In this document: positions 1 through 9,668 of the stretch, one piece after another
Position numbering within the stretch: the stretch's first letter is position 1
Layout: each line of letters starts with the position of its first letter
Source of the DNA: Keguizhuia sedimenti
GTDB lineage: Bacteria; Pseudomonadota; Gammaproteobacteria; Burkholderiales; Burkholderiaceae_D
Assembly (NCBI GenBank): GCA_030715135.1
Contig: JAUYVH010000002.1
Location: forward strand, 372,001-436,000
Direction: 5' to 3'
Length of the DNA: 64,000 bases
The notes under the pieces: generated by a model
Told to the model about the DNA's origin: nothing
Database searches by the model: none
Seen by the model: only the letters and a program-made list of their open reading frames with translations
Translations under genes and position numbers: made by a program

Positions 1-292
1 TGAACGGTATCATCTGGGCCACCGTGATCAATGCCTGTTCAGCGCCATCGATGCGCTGCTTGCGCCAGAGCACGCCAGCGATGTTTTCCACCAGCAGGTT
101 TTCAATTGCACCGACTGGACGCAAATCCAAATCCAAATCATGCAGCAAGGCGTCGTAGTCGTCGGGGTTTTCATGCGGCAGCAGCAGCCTGGATGAGCGC
201 ATACCGTGCTTCATCGCATTCAGCGATGACGCGGCCTTGCCGGCCCGGGTGCGCGGCCCAGAGGAGGGACTGACTTGTTTCTTGTCCGCCAT
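1..292 (-). CDS. Uncharacterised protein, N-terminal part (runs off the left edge)
   Basis: Reading leftward from the ATG at 292, the frame stays open for 97 codons to the window edge. The N-terminus is basic (MADKKQVSPSSGPRTRAGKA) and contains RTRAGKAASSLNAMKHGMRS. This RT-x-AGK...NA-x-KHG-x-RS signature recurs in a large family of uncharacterised bacterial proteins, often found in accessory regions. The rest is acidic and helical (ENPDDYDALLHDLDLDLRPVG, then a segment rich in Glu/Leu ahead of WRKQR). I recognise the family pattern but know of no function. The gene is incomplete here, so its length cannot be judged. Confidence 0.6.
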   Translation of the reverse strand, partial: MADKKQVSPSSGPRTRAGKAASSLNAMKHGMRSSRLLLPHENPDDYDALLHDLDLDLRPVGAIENLLVENIAGVLWRKQRIDGAEQALITVAQMIPF

Positions 293-617
293 ACGTGGCC
301 CAGGAAAGATATGCAGTTGCCAGAGACGCCAGGCGACCCACAATCTGCTGCCTGACGTTCTTATTGTAGCGCCAGGAAATCGCCCAAGACTACTAGTGCG
401 TGGCATGGAGCAGACAGTTCGTTTGGAAAAAACGCCTCTTTTTTTGTATCAGCAGTGATTTGCAATCAACAATACAAGCCCATTCTCTGGCTTGCCAAGG
501 ACGCCTATATTGCCTGCTTGCAGCCTACGTATATTTCCTGAGGGAACGCCTTTCATCACTATGTGGGATAACTGCCAAGCCAAACACGGTTTATTACGGC
601 AGCAGAAGCGGCGTGGC
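293..617. other. Non-coding gap, nothing recognised
   Basis: This 325-base stretch separates the partial gene at the left edge from the 3' end of galE. I see no convincing reading frame, no tRNA and no strong hairpin with a T-run that would terminate galE. A short A-run/T-run pair near 427-438 is too weak to call. Confidence 0.4.
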
Positions 618-1628
618 TCACATCGTGTTTTGCTGTGCAAAAAGTTGCCAGCGCCAGGCGTCTGCACACATCTGATCGACCGTTTTCTCGGCGCGCCAGC
701 CCAGCTCTTGGGATGCCAACGCGGGATCCGCATAGCAGATGGCGATATCGCCCGGGCGTCTCGGAGAGAAGCGGTAAGGAATCGTTTTGCCGCTAGCCTT
801 TTCAAACGCCCGGACCATCTCCAGCACGCTATGGCTGCGCCCAGTCCCCAAATTATAGGTATGCACGCCCGTCGCACCAGCCAGCTTATCCAGGGTTTTG
901 ACATGGCCAATCGCCAGATCCACGACATGGATATAGTCGCGCATGCCGGTGCCGTCGGTGGTGGGATAGTCGTTCCCGAATACGGACAAGCGCTCGCGCC
1001 TGCCATCAGCTACTTGCGCAATAAAAGGCACGAGGTTGTTCGGAATGCCGTTGGGGTCTTCTCCGATCAAGCCGCTTTCGTGCGCGCCGACCGGATTAAA
1101 GTAGCGCAGCAGCGCAATGCGCCATGAAGGGTCTGCCTTCGCCACATCGCGCAGGATATCCTCGATCATCAACTTGCTGCGGCCATAGGGGTTGGTCGCG
1201 GACAGCGGAAAATCTTCCCGGATCGGCACTGTCGCAGGATCCCCATACACGGTGGCCGACGAGCTGAACACCAGGGTTTTGACGGCAAACTTGGCCATGA
1301 CTTCGAACAAACACACGCTGCCGGCGACATTGTTGTCGTAATAACGCAGGGGTTGCTCAACAGATTCGCCGACCGCTTTCAGCCCGGCGAAATGAATGAC
1401 GGCGTCGAACCGGTATTTCCGGAAGATCTCTTCCAGACCAGCCTGGTCGCGAATATCAACCTGATGAAAGGCCGGTGATTTTCCGGTGATGCGCCGCACG
1501 CGCTCCAGAACGGATTGTTTGCTGTTGCTGAGATTATCGATGATGACCACGTCATGGCCGCAACTCATGAGTTCAACGCAGGTGTGCGAGCCGATATAGC
1601 CAGTTCCGCCGGTGACTAATACATTCAT
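618..1628 (-). CDS. galE: UDP-glucose 4-epimerase GalE
   Basis: Interconverts UDP-glucose and UDP-galactose, supplying UDP-Gal for polysaccharide assembly. The 336-residue protein is full length for the family. It shows the Rossmann NAD-binding motif GGTGYIG (about residues 7-13), the catalytic Ser in SSSATVYG (about 122-129) and the Tyr-x3-Lys pair YGRSK (Tyr148, Lys152). It is an extended short-chain dehydrogenase, cytoplasmic. It points the same way as the polysaccharide genes to its right but is separated from them by about 600 bases and has base composition like the core genome, so it may be transcribed separately. Function is secure from the motifs; a role in this particular polymer is inferred from position. 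Confidence 0.95.
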   Translation of the reverse strand: MNVLVTGGTGYIGSHTCVELMSCGHDVVIIDNLSNSKQSVLERVRRITGKSPAFHQVDIRDQAGLEEIFRKYRFDAVIHFAGLKAVGESVEQPLRYYDNNVAGSVCLFEVMAKFAVKTLVFSSSATVYGDPATVPIREDFPLSATNPYGRSKLMIEDILRDVAKADPSWRIALLRYFNPVGAHESGLIGEDPNGIPNNLVPFIAQVADGRRERLSVFGNDYPTTDGTGMRDYIHVVDLAIGHVKTLDKLAGATGVHTYNLGTGRSHSVLEMVRAFEKASGKTIPYRFSPRRPGDIAICYADPALASQELGWRAEKTVDQMCADAWRWQLFAQQNTM

Positions 1629-2240
1629 GTGAAAAGGGTTTCCTGTATAGAAGAGCGCAATGTACGTGCTTTGGAAGAAAAACGTGCCAACCAGATTGTA
1701 ACTACTTAGACAACTCGTTCCAAATGCAGGCGTGATATGGGGCAGTCGGCTTGGTATTCCTTCACCTTTTCTATACGTTGTCCGCGCACGGTCAACGAGC
1801 CAAATCTATGCAGTGGCATCGTTCCACGCATTTGCAAGTGGTTATCTAAGAGAGCGAAGCTCTTGAAAGAACGCATTGCCGAAATTTCGAATCATGTAAC
1901 CTGCTAGCTGGATGGATGCAGTACAGGACATGCTGGCCAGTGGCGCAACACTAGTGCAAATCCTGAATCAGGACGCCTAGATGAAAGTGGAAACCGTATT
2001 AGATATGTGAAAGATGACGATCAAGCATAAAACTATTTCTAAACCGATAATCCAACTAGTTCCGTTTCTTCTTTAACTAGTATTTAAGACTGAGGGGAAA
2101 TCTGGTTTGCGGTTTTGGCTTGCGCGTATAAATTCTGCCAAAAGATATTTAGTAGGGTCCGTTTGCGTTTATTAATTCCATGGACATCAAGGCTAGCATG
2201 TGTGCCAAATTTTGAACTGAGCAAAGCATGAATCCTAACA
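1629..2240. other. Long AT-rich non-coding gap, possible gene remnants
   Basis: About 610 bases with no intact gene. Composition shifts from core-like on the left to AT-rich on the right, so this is probably the left border of the acquired polysaccharide island. Near 1911-1980 on the plus strand a short open stretch reads as MDAVQDMLASGATLVQILNQ and then stops. It is loosely like the core of DUF433 antitoxin-type proteins and may be a decayed gene; this is a weak resemblance. No promoter or terminator stands out. Confidence 0.35.
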
Positions 2241-3017
2241 CTAACGGCTATAACGCAACAAAGAGTAAAGCCGTGGTGTAATGTCCTTCAACATTTTTGT
2301 AGCAAATTTGAAAACAACTATCTTAGTACAGGCAACTAGATTTAAACCAAGCACTTCCCGACGTACTATCTTTTGTTCTTTCAACCCGGCCCAGTAGGCT
2401 TTAGTTGATATCCCACCGAAGAAAAATTTGCAAATCGGGCTATCTATAATAGCAGTCCGAATTCCTTTCATTTTTAATACCTGCGCGACAAGAAGATAAT
2501 CAGATGCAATCTTCATGTCCGTTCTAAAACCAAAATGGCGAACAAGATCTGTGCGCATGACAATAGCCTGATGATGTGTCGGTAAACCGTATGAAATATA
2601 ATGCAGATCCCTGCAGCGCTTCAGTCTCATAGATTCCAATGTGGTTCCTTCCCACGCGGCTCCAAATATGACATCAAGATCATTTTTGCATAAATGATTC
2701 AGTATTTTGGCTAGCGTGTCGAATTCCCCTAGAACATCTCCAGCGTTTAAGAATAAACAATACCTTCCAGTGGCAAATTGAATACCTTTATTCATAGCAT
2801 CATAAATGCCTTTATCATTTTCAGATATCAAGACATTTGCCTTTGCTTTTACTTTTGCAAAAGCTTCTGACTCCTCAAATCCCGCCGTTTTTCCATCAAT
2901 TACGATCCATTCGATCTCTTCTACAGCTAACCCGGCTTGAACCTCAATTGAATCTAATGTTCGAACCAGTCCTTGTAGGTCATTAAGGTGGATTGTAATT
3001 AAAGATAGTTTTCTCAT
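2241..3017 (-). CDS. WcaE-like family 2 glycosyltransferase
   Basis: Transfers a sugar to the growing lipid-linked repeat unit on the inner face of the membrane. The start MRKLSLITIHLN fits the GT2 beta-strand opening, and about 260 residues matches colanic-acid WcaE. Shared blocks include EWIVIDG, DKGIYDAMNKGI, LFLNAGDVL, LPTHHQAI, KIASDYLL and FFGGIST. WcaE is the proposed fucosyltransferase of colanic acid, so a fucosyl role fits the gmd/fcl pair upstream; that is inference. An upstream in-frame TTG at 3041 would add eight residues, but neither start has a clear ribosome binding site. It is the last gene of the AT-rich cluster, 27 bases after wzy. Confidence 0.85.
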   Translation of the reverse strand: MRKLSLITIHLNDLQGLVRTLDSIEVQAGLAVEEIEWIVIDGKTAGFEESEAFAKVKAKANVLISENDKGIYDAMNKGIQFATGRYCLFLNAGDVLGEFDTLAKILNHLCKNDLDVIFGAAWEGTTLESMRLKRCRDLHYISYGLPTHHQAIVMRTDLVRHFGFRTDMKIASDYLLVAQVLKMKGIRTAIIDSPICKFFFGGISTKAYWAGLKEQKIVRREVLGLNLVACTKIVVFKFATKMLKDITPRLYSLLRYSR

Positions 3018-3044
3018 AGCTACAATAACTTTGTTAATCAAATC

Positions 3045-4352
3045 CTAGTCTTTTGATTGTCCGTAAGTAGGTAAAGTCTGTTTTTTCATTTTCCCCATAC
3101 TACGAGCTGGATAGGAAAGATTAACAGCGATAGAAAGTCCCATGATCGTCCAAAACAGCATTAATGTAAGACGATCAAAGCTTTGAAATATCACCATGTA
3201 AACGGCACTAATATAAACCGCAAAGGATAGTGCTTGAAACCATCTCAAGGGTTCCGGTAAATGAGCGTTTTGGCGGAGATTGCGGAATTGAATGACACCT
3301 AATACAACTAATAGGGCCACAAATAGAAGACCGCCAACGATCCCCATATATACGAGATAATGTAGAAGCACATTATGGATAGGAAGCAGCATATGGTCGA
3401 GAAGGAAGGGGCGCCATTCTTCAGTGGCATGAAGCTCAAAGAAACCGTTCCCAAAAACAGGATTATTGTAGAACAGGTTCATTGCAGCTTCTTTCATTCG
3501 GCCTCTTATGGTGTCATCCTGTGCTACCTCTCCAAAATTAGCAATGATTGGATGATTGACACCCCATATCATGATCCAAAACAAAGTTAGGAAAGCTAAA
3601 ACTGAAACGATAATGCCCTTCATACTAGAGGAGCCAGGAGTACGCTTAATAAAAAAAAGGAAGGTCACTAGACTACAAATCATAACTAGTAGAATCCCCC
3701 CTCTGCTCGAATGTAGCAGTTGTGAAGAAAAAAGCACAACGAGAGGAACAAGATATATGAGCTTTGCTTTCTCAAAAACTTGTAGAGCGCACCAAGCTGA
3801 CAACAGTGCTAGAACGAACTCGTCTGTTTGCCGGACAGTCTTCCATCTTAAGCGAAAATCTCCTCCATCAAACCGATCAATCGTTACGAGCAGTTCTTGA
3901 CTGGCTAAGGCGGGCCAGTAAAGCGATGCACCCAGACCAATTACTAAGAGGCAGAAAAAGCCTAAAAGAACAGGAATAAACCGGTGAATTAGCGTTACAG
4001 TTGACAGAATTTTCTTGTGGCCGGACAGTAGCACGACTAGACCGACTGAAGAAAATGACAGCCACATCCCAATTATTTGGTTGGGTGGAGCAGACGAGCG
4101 AAAGATAAGATAGAGAAAAGCTTGCAGAAACATTGCACCTACTACTAGTCTAATTTGCCGGGGGCATCGCGATGGCATAACCAAGACATATCCTAAAATT
4201 CCAATGAACAGGAATGCATCCCAATAGGGGATACTATTTCCGCTAATGACAATACGCTGCAAAAATTCTCCGTCCACTCCTAATATTTCTACCGGGATAA
4301 AGCTTATAAAAGTTGGTAGAAGATACAATAACGGATTCTTAAAAATTAACAT
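3045..4352 (-). CDS. wzy: O-antigen polymerase/ligase family protein (Wzy-like)
   Basis: Predicted inner-membrane polymerase that joins undecaprenyl-linked repeat units in the periplasm. The 435 residues form roughly ten or more hydrophobic segments. Typical Wzy_C/O-antigen ligase marks are present: SRGGILL before a transmembrane helix, the periplasmic-loop motif NPVFGNGFFE, and HNVLLHYLVYMGIVGG. It starts by a one-base TAATG overlap with wzx, so translation is coupled. Position next to wzx and a pyruvyl transferase favours polymerase over lipid A ligase; the sequence alone cannot separate the two. The coding region is AT-rich. Confidence 0.82.
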   Translation of the reverse strand: MLIFKNPLLYLLPTFISFIPVEILGVDGEFLQRIVISGNSIPYWDAFLFIGILGYVLVMPSRCPRQIRLVVGAMFLQAFLYLIFRSSAPPNQIIGMWLSFSSVGLVVLLSGHKKILSTVTLIHRFIPVLLGFFCLLVIGLGASLYWPALASQELLVTIDRFDGGDFRLRWKTVRQTDEFVLALLSAWCALQVFEKAKLIYLVPLVVLFSSQLLHSSRGGILLVMICSLVTFLFFIKRTPGSSSMKGIIVSVLAFLTLFWIMIWGVNHPIIANFGEVAQDDTIRGRMKEAAMNLFYNNPVFGNGFFELHATEEWRPFLLDHMLLPIHNVLLHYLVYMGIVGGLLFVALLVVLGVIQFRNLRQNAHLPEPLRWFQALSFAVYISAVYMVIFQSFDRLTLMLFWTIMGLSIAVNLSYPARSMGKMKKQTLPTYGQSKD

Positions 4353-5689
4353 TAGATTTTCTTGACAAGCATACGAAGGCCAAGCTTAGATAGACTGATT
4401 TTTAGGACATTGACGCGCTCGTGCCTTAAGCAGAAATAGGCCGCGGAAGCACCATAAGTCAGAAAGGACAAAGACAGTGCGAACGCTAAAAATTCGACGG
4501 TGAGCACTCCGCGCAGCAAAAGGCAAGTCCCCATAAACATAAGTACTGCGAATAGAGAAATCACGATCAGGTAGCTCCGATGCTTTCCATAAGTTAAGAC
4601 TGTTATTGACGTCCCTAACACAGCGTAAGCACAATATCCTATTGCCAAATTTCGTAATGCTCCTGCAGCAGCGGAATAATGACTCCCGAAAAGCAGAGAT
4701 AGTATCTCTTCCGGAAAAATCATAAGCATTATGAAAGTAGGAATTGTTATCAACAAAAGAACTCCACATACTAACGACACCATTTCCTGCAAATCCCGTG
4801 ATCTATTAGACGTCTGCAGCTTGGCAAAAGTAGGGGGCAGAACCGTGTTGCCAACCCATAGCGGCAAGGTTACAAAAAACATGAGCCGCAAAGCCACGCC
4901 TAAGTTCGAAACCTCTTCCGGCCCAAGTAACAAGCCGGCGAGCCACATCGTAACTTGAGGCAAAAAAACTGTCACTAATCCAGCTACGAGCACTGGCCCG
5001 CCAGAGGCATAAAGAGCAATGCATTGCTTTAAAAATAATCGCTTGACCTCTGGAAAATTAAAATATGGCTTTACCCTAGCAAGCAAGAAAAATAAAGCGA
5101 GAGCATTGGAAAATGCTAAAGCAAAGGTAACTCCTAAAACGCAAGCGACCGGCCCTAAGGTCTCTTTGGGAAAGAAAAAAGGATAGGCAAGTAGAGCCAC
5201 AAGCATCAGCAAGGGAGATAAAGATCCACCAAATAAGGCTGAGAGGAAATATGCTTCTCTCACCCTAAATATCTCTGCGAAAATAAACTGCTGGGCAGCT
5301 AGAAATGCCCATGTCAAAGTAAGTACAAATATGAGAATGTTCAGCTGCCAGGGCGAAAACTGATGCAGCACCAACGCAATCAACGAAAGCCCCGCTGATA
5401 CTGCAAAGTGAGCAAGAAGTGCAGACACTTCCAATAAAGTTAATTTTTTAATTTCTCTATCATCGCTCTTGGCAGAAAGTCTAATATAGCTTTGGGGTAG
5501 ACCATATAGAGATATAAGGGACAGTGGAAGGCTAACGCTGAACACAAGCAGATACACTCCCAAGTCTGCTGGCTTCATTATACGAGCCAGCAATATGAGG
5601 ACAAGCATGTTTATTGCTGCGCGACCCGTACGTCCGAATAGGGAAAACAAAAAATCAAGGAGTATCGTACCCCGAAACTTAAATATCAA
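4352..5689 (-). CDS. wzx: Polysaccharide flippase (Wzx/MATE-like, oligosaccharide export)
   Basis: Predicted flippase that moves the undecaprenyl-linked repeat across the inner membrane. It has 445 residues, about 12-14 hydrophobic helices and the N-terminal pattern of the polysaccharide biosynthesis family (FKFRGTILLDFLFSLFGRTG, then LILLARIMKPADLGVY). The start is a TTG ten bases after the upstream stop, with AGGA about eight bases before it; a later ATG is possible. It is followed by wzy through a TAATG overlap. Like its neighbours it is AT-rich. Family assignment is firm; substrate is unknown. Confidence 0.85.
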   Translation of the reverse strand: MIFKFRGTILLDFLFSLFGRTGRAAINMLVLILLARIMKPADLGVYLLVFSVSLPLSLISLYGLPQSYIRLSAKSDDREIKKLTLLEVSALLAHFAVSAGLSLIALVLHQFSPWQLNILIFVLTLTWAFLAAQQFIFAEIFRVREAYFLSALFGGSLSPLLMLVALLAYPFFFPKETLGPVACVLGVTFALAFSNALALFFLLARVKPYFNFPEVKRLFLKQCIALYASGGPVLVAGLVTVFLPQVTMWLAGLLLGPEEVSNLGVALRLMFFVTLPLWVGNTVLPPTFAKLQTSNRSRDLQEMVSLVCGVLLLITIPTFIMLMIFPEEILSLLFGSHYSAAAGALRNLAIGYCAYAVLGTSITVLTYGKHRSYLIVISLFAVLMFMGTCLLLRGVLTVEFLAFALSLSFLTYGASAAYFCLRHERVNVLKISLSKLGLRMLVKKI

Positions 5690-5699
5690 TTACTTAGTC

Positions 5700-6731
5700 C
5701 TAATCTGCAAGTGCTTGCGATAACCAATCGAGATAAGCTGATTTTTCTCTAGCTAAAGCTTCCCCATCGATTCTTATTACTCGCTCCGTAGCCGCTAATG
5801 CTCCTACACGTTCTAGAAGCTTTACCCGTTTAGAGTTGATGACCAGTCGAGCAGGTTTTCCATATGCGAGAGTCGCAACACAGGCATGTAGACGATCAGT
5901 AACTGAGAGTGATGTGTTACGGTACAAGTTTAGATAAGTGTAGGGCGTTTGAGATACGAATGTGCCAGGCTTGAAAAAAAGTCGCCAGTTTCCCCGCTGC
6001 AGTACTTGATGATTCGGACGTACTACCTTATACCCCTCCTTTTGCTCCTCAAACTTTCTTTGTAAAAGCCGAAGGACTTTCTCCAAACGCGAATGGCTCA
6101 CCCTCGAAACTTTTACATCCCCTAATGGTTCAGGCGGATCGATAAAATAACTCAAATCGATCTCCGGTTCAGAAATGGCATCGAAACAGAGCGTTATAAA
6201 TTTATTGAAATCTGGAGTGTCATATCCAGGGTAGGCTTCTGGCACAAACCATGCGGAGCATATTCCATCATACGAATTACTACAAAGGTCATGATAATTA
6301 TTATAAGTGTCACGATCACGAGTGGTAAGAATGTATGGAGGATATTCTTTAAGTACCGCCCGGCAGTGCTCTATTTCCTCGTCTGTGTACTGTATTCCAC
6401 CCGTAGATAATAATATTACTCGCGTCTTATTCTTTTTTGCCTGAGCAAAAAAAGGCTCAAACAGCTCTCTAAAAGAAAGGTCAAACATTGGACCATCCAA
6501 CACCAAATAAGTATGCTCGCCTACTTGGTAGCTATATTTACAGTCGTTTTTCCAATGCGATTCGTTTACCTTAAATGCCTTCCTAGACGGAAGATCACTA
6601 GGGATTATCTTTAGATTTTGGTTAGCGCTAGTAAGAAGGAAATTACTTCCCAAATGAAAAAACGCGTTACCTATGTTGGATCCCCAATGACTACTTGGAA
6701 AAAGGGCTGTATTTAATTGGTTCAAATTCAT
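5700..6731 (-). CDS. Polysaccharide pyruvyl transferase family protein
   Basis: Likely adds a pyruvate ketal from phosphoenolpyruvate to a sugar of the repeat unit, or acts as a related GT-B-fold sugar enzyme. The 343-residue protein has the N-terminal HWGSNIGNAFFHLG glycine-rich loop and the C-terminal SVTDRLHACVATLAYGKPA, which matches the conserved (S/T)-x-R-x-H signature of the family. AAGAGAG sits just before the ATG. The flanking wecG-type and wzx genes place it in repeat-unit synthesis. Sequence divergence from well-studied pyruvyl transferases means the exact reaction is inferred. Confidence 0.75.
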   Translation of the reverse strand: MNLNQLNTALFPSSHWGSNIGNAFFHLGSNFLLTSANQNLKIIPSDLPSRKAFKVNESHWKNDCKYSYQVGEHTYLVLDGPMFDLSFRELFEPFFAQAKKNKTRVILLSTGGIQYTDEEIEHCRAVLKEYPPYILTTRDRDTYNNYHDLCSNSYDGICSAWFVPEAYPGYDTPDFNKFITLCFDAISEPEIDLSYFIDPPEPLGDVKVSRVSHSRLEKVLRLLQRKFEEQKEGYKVVRPNHQVLQRGNWRLFFKPGTFVSQTPYTYLNLYRNTSLSVTDRLHACVATLAYGKPARLVINSKRVKLLERVGALAATERVIRIDGEALAREKSAYLDWLSQALAD

Positions 6732-6808
6732 CTCTCTTACGGCAATTTAATAAAGTTTAAAATTGTGCTTTTTGCTCTAATCCCGCAAAGGAAAATATAC
6801 ACAGGCTT

Positions 6809-7510
6809 CTAGGCCTCTCGATAGGCACGTATTAATCCGGAGAACACTCGGTGAAAGCGTCGGCGTGCATGCGGCTCATATATAAGGCGATAAAGCCAGC
6901 GGAGATTTGTATGCTCGACCTTATCTGGATAAAAATTCCATTTTTTTGCCGATTGACTAATATGGCCACCGCAGGTAAATATTTTTTGCCCGGGCATCAT
7001 GATTATCTGATTACAGAAATTCTCCTGGCGTGGAGCTCCCATTCCAACCCAAATAACATCAGGCCGCGCTTCCTGTAATTCAGAGATCACGCCACTTAAT
7101 GCAGAATCACTGAAATAACCGTTGCGTCTATAGACTAGCTTTAGTCCCTGATATCGCGTCACTAGTTGAGCGCAATATTCAGAGTTTTCCTCTTCTGTCG
7201 CGCCAATGACAGCCACTTTCAACTGCGCTTGGGATACATACTCGAAGACTAATGGGGCAATAGAAGCAGTATCAAAGCTTAACCGGGGAATAGTTGCATT
7301 CCACTTAAAGCCTAACAGCTTCGCAAGCGCCAACGAATCAATTAAAAACAAGTCAGCCTCTAACATTAACCTAGCTCCTCGCACTAGATCATATGTAACA
7401 GGAGATAAAAAATAAATTTTATTTACTTCCTTGTTTTGAAAGATGAACTCTATGACCTCTTTGGGCTCCAGTAAGTCGCACAAAAATCTTGTTTTTAATT
7501 TCTTCAGCAA
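6809..7510 (-). CDS. WecG/TagA/CpsF family glycosyltransferase
   Basis: A membrane-associated GT26 enzyme that usually adds the second sugar (ManNAc or ManNAcA type, or glucose in some systems) to a lipid-linked GlcNAc. Its 233 residues match the family length. Visible motifs are FLSPVTYDLV, DLFLIDSLALAKLLG, KVAVIGATEEE and the hallmark VWVGMGAPRQE-like stretch (IWVGMGAPRQE). The start is a TTG supported by AGGAG six bases upstream. Together with the WecA-type initiator encoded by the 11907-13046 gene, it suggests the first two steps of the repeat unit. The acceptor and donor are not known. Confidence 0.88.
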   Translation of the reverse strand: MLKKLKTRFLCDLLEPKEVIEFIFQNKEVNKIYFLSPVTYDLVRGARLMLEADLFLIDSLALAKLLGFKWNATIPRLSFDTASIAPLVFEYVSQAQLKVAVIGATEEENSEYCAQLVTRYQGLKLVYRRNGYFSDSALSGVISELQEARPDVIWVGMGAPRQENFCNQIIMMPGQKIFTCGGHISQSAKKWNFYPDKVEHTNLRWLYRLIYEPHARRRFHRVFSGLIRAYREA

Positions 7511-7535
7511 ATTACTCTCCTAAAGAAGTTTGTCG

Positions 7536-8516
7536 TCATTTCCATGTGACATCCTCAAGAAAATTGTTTTTCAATTTGTATGCGACATATGAATGCTTCA
7601 AACCCTCCCGTAATGAAGTTGTTGCGGACCAACCGAGCTGATTTAATAACCGTGTGTCAAGCAGCTTTCTCGGGGTGCCATCTGGCTTACTAAGGTCGTA
7701 GGCGATTTCGCCTGTATAGCCGACAGTCTCTGCAACTAATGCTGCCAGCTCAGAAATTCTTATTTCCTCACCGCTTCCCACGTTTAAGTGGGAAGCGCAC
7801 TTACCCTGAACAGCATCATATAAATTTCTAGGAACTTCCATCACATGAATGCAGGCTCTCGCCAAATCGTCCACATAAAGAAATTCTCGTAGGGGACGAC
7901 CCGTACCCCATATGAGCACTTCTGATGCGCCACTCATTTTTGCTTCATGAAACCGTTTAATAAGACCGGGGATGACATGACTGTTTTCAGGATGATAGTT
8001 ATCATCTGGCCCATAGAGATTAGTAGGCATCAAGCTGCGAAAGTCAGCGCCATACTGTCGGTTATAGCTCTCGCACAATTTTATTCCCGCTATTTTTGCA
8101 ATAGCGTAGGGTTCGTTTGTTGGCTCAAGGTGATCACTCAATAGATATTCTTCCTTGATTGGCTGCTTAGCTAAGCGGGGGTAAATGCAGGAAGACCCGA
8201 GAAAAAGAACCCTTCCTACGCCAGCAGAATATGCCTCATGAATTACATTTGCTTCAATCATGAGGTTTTGATAAATAAACTCGGCGGGGTAGGTATTATT
8301 AGCGTAAATGCCGCCCACCTTTGCCGCAGCTAAGTACACCTCATCAATTTTCTCATTCTTAAAAAACTCCCTTACCGCCTGCTGGCATGTCAAATCCAAC
8401 TCTGAATGAGTACGGGTAATGACGTTACGATAGTCTTTCGCTTGTAGACATCGCACTATCGCGCTTCCTACCATGCCACGATGACCTGCCACGAAAATTT
8501 TTGCATTCTTATCCAT
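7536..8516 (-). CDS. fcl: GDP-L-fucose synthase
   Basis: A bifunctional 3,5-epimerase/4-reductase that turns GDP-4-keto-6-deoxymannose into GDP-L-fucose using NADPH. The 326 residues contain the NADP motif GHRGMVG (residues 11-17), the SSC active-site triad region (Ser108-Cys110) and Tyr137-x3-Lys141, matching the E. coli enzyme's catalytic set. It follows gmd by six bases with a GTAAGG ribosome binding site. Base composition is lower in GC than gmd, so the composition break of the island falls close to this gene. Function is secure. Confidence 0.96.
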   Translation of the reverse strand: MDKNAKIFVAGHRGMVGSAIVRCLQAKDYRNVITRTHSELDLTCQQAVREFFKNEKIDEVYLAAAKVGGIYANNTYPAEFIYQNLMIEANVIHEAYSAGVGRVLFLGSSCIYPRLAKQPIKEEYLLSDHLEPTNEPYAIAKIAGIKLCESYNRQYGADFRSLMPTNLYGPDDNYHPENSHVIPGLIKRFHEAKMSGASEVLIWGTGRPLREFLYVDDLARACIHVMEVPRNLYDAVQGKCASHLNVGSGEEIRISELAALVAETVGYTGEIAYDLSKPDGTPRKLLDTRLLNQLGWSATTSLREGLKHSYVAYKLKNNFLEDVTWK

Positions 8517-8522
8517 GTGGCC

Positions 8523-9659
8523 TTACTCCACGCTCACTGAAACCTGATAGCCGTGTTTTTTCAACAACGCATGCCGGCGTGCCAGGTCCAGGTCATTCGT
8601 CACCATTTCCTCAATCATCTGATCCAGCGTGATTTCCGGCTCCCATCCTAATTTCTCTTTTGCCTTGCTTGGATCACCTAGTAAGGTTTCCACCTCAGCA
8701 GGACGGAAATAGCGAGGGTCAACCCTTACAATAACATCGCCTACCGTCACTTCTGGGGCCTTATCGCCCTTGATGGCTCGCACAATGGCAACTTCATCCA
8801 TTCCTTTGTCCTGGAATTCCAGATCAATGCCTAATTGTGCTGCACTTCTCTGAATGAAATCCCGCACCGACACCTGCTTGCCAGTAGCAATCACGAAGTC
8901 TTCTGGATGCTCCTGCTGCAACATCATCCATTGCATGCGCACATAGTCCTTTGCATGGCCCCAGTCGCGTAGCGCATCCATGTTGCCCATGTACAGACAG
9001 GACTCCAGACCCATTGCGATATTGGCTAACGCCCGCGTTACTTTGCGCGTCACAAATGTCTCACCGCGCCGTGGACTTTCGTGGTTGAACAGAATTCCGT
9101 TGCAGGCATACATGCCATAGGCTTCTCTATAGTTCACAGTAATCCAGTACGCATATAACTTGGCGACCGCATACGGACTACGCGGATAAAAGGGTGTTGT
9201 TTCCTTTTGCGGAATTTCTTGCACCAAGCCATACAATTCGGAAGTAGAAGCTTGATAGAAGCGTGTCTTTTTTTCCAAACCGAGAATACGAATAGCTTCT
9301 AGCAGTCGCAGCGTTCCCATCGCATCTACATCAGCCGTGTACTCAGGCGCCTCAAAACTCACCGCCACATGGCTTTGCGCCCCCAAGTTATAAATTTCAT
9401 CCGGCTGAATTTGCTGAATGATACGAATCAGATTAGTACTGTCTGTCAGATCGCCGTAATGCAAAACAAAGTTGCGATGTTTTTCGTGCGGGTCCTGGTA
9501 AAGATGGTTTACCCGGTCGGTATTGAAAGAACTGGCACGGCGCTTGATGCCGTGCACGATATAGCCCTTCTCTAGCAGCAGCTCTGCCAGATACGAGCCA
9601 TCCTGCCCAGTGATACCGGTAATTAGCGCCACTTTTTGAGGGAAATTTTTCATGTCCAT
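8523..9659 (-). CDS. gmd: GDP-mannose 4,6-dehydratase
   Basis: Converts GDP-D-mannose to GDP-4-keto-6-deoxy-D-mannose, the first committed step to GDP-fucose. The 378-residue protein has the extended SDR motif [10 protein letters not shown] near the N-terminus, [10 protein letters not shown], the loop [15 protein letters not shown] and the [15 protein letters not shown] segment with the Tyr-x3-Lys pair. The ATG at 9659 has AGG seven bases upstream; a second in-frame ATG two codons on is possible. It sits between manC, which makes its substrate, and fcl, which uses its product. Confidence 0.97.
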   Translation of the reverse strand: MDMKNFPQKVALITGITGQDGSYLAELLLEKGYIVHGIKRRASSFNTDRVNHLYQDPHEKHRNFVLHYGDLTDSTNLIRIIQQIQPDEIYNLGAQSHVAVSFEAPEYTADVDAMGTLRLLEAIRILGLEKKTRFYQASTSELYGLVQEIPQKETTPFYPRSPYAVAKLYAYWITVNYREAYGMYACNGILFNHESPRRGETFVTRKVTRALANIAMGLESCLYMGNMDALRDWGHAKDYVRMQWMMLQQEHPEDFVIATGKQVSVRDFIQRSAAQLGIDLEFQDKGMDEVAIVRAIKGDKAPEVTVGDVIVRVDPRYFRPAEVETLLGDPSKAKEKLGWEPEITLDQMIEEMVTNDLDLARRHALLKKHGYQVSVSVE

Positions 9660-9668
9660 GTTATTTGC

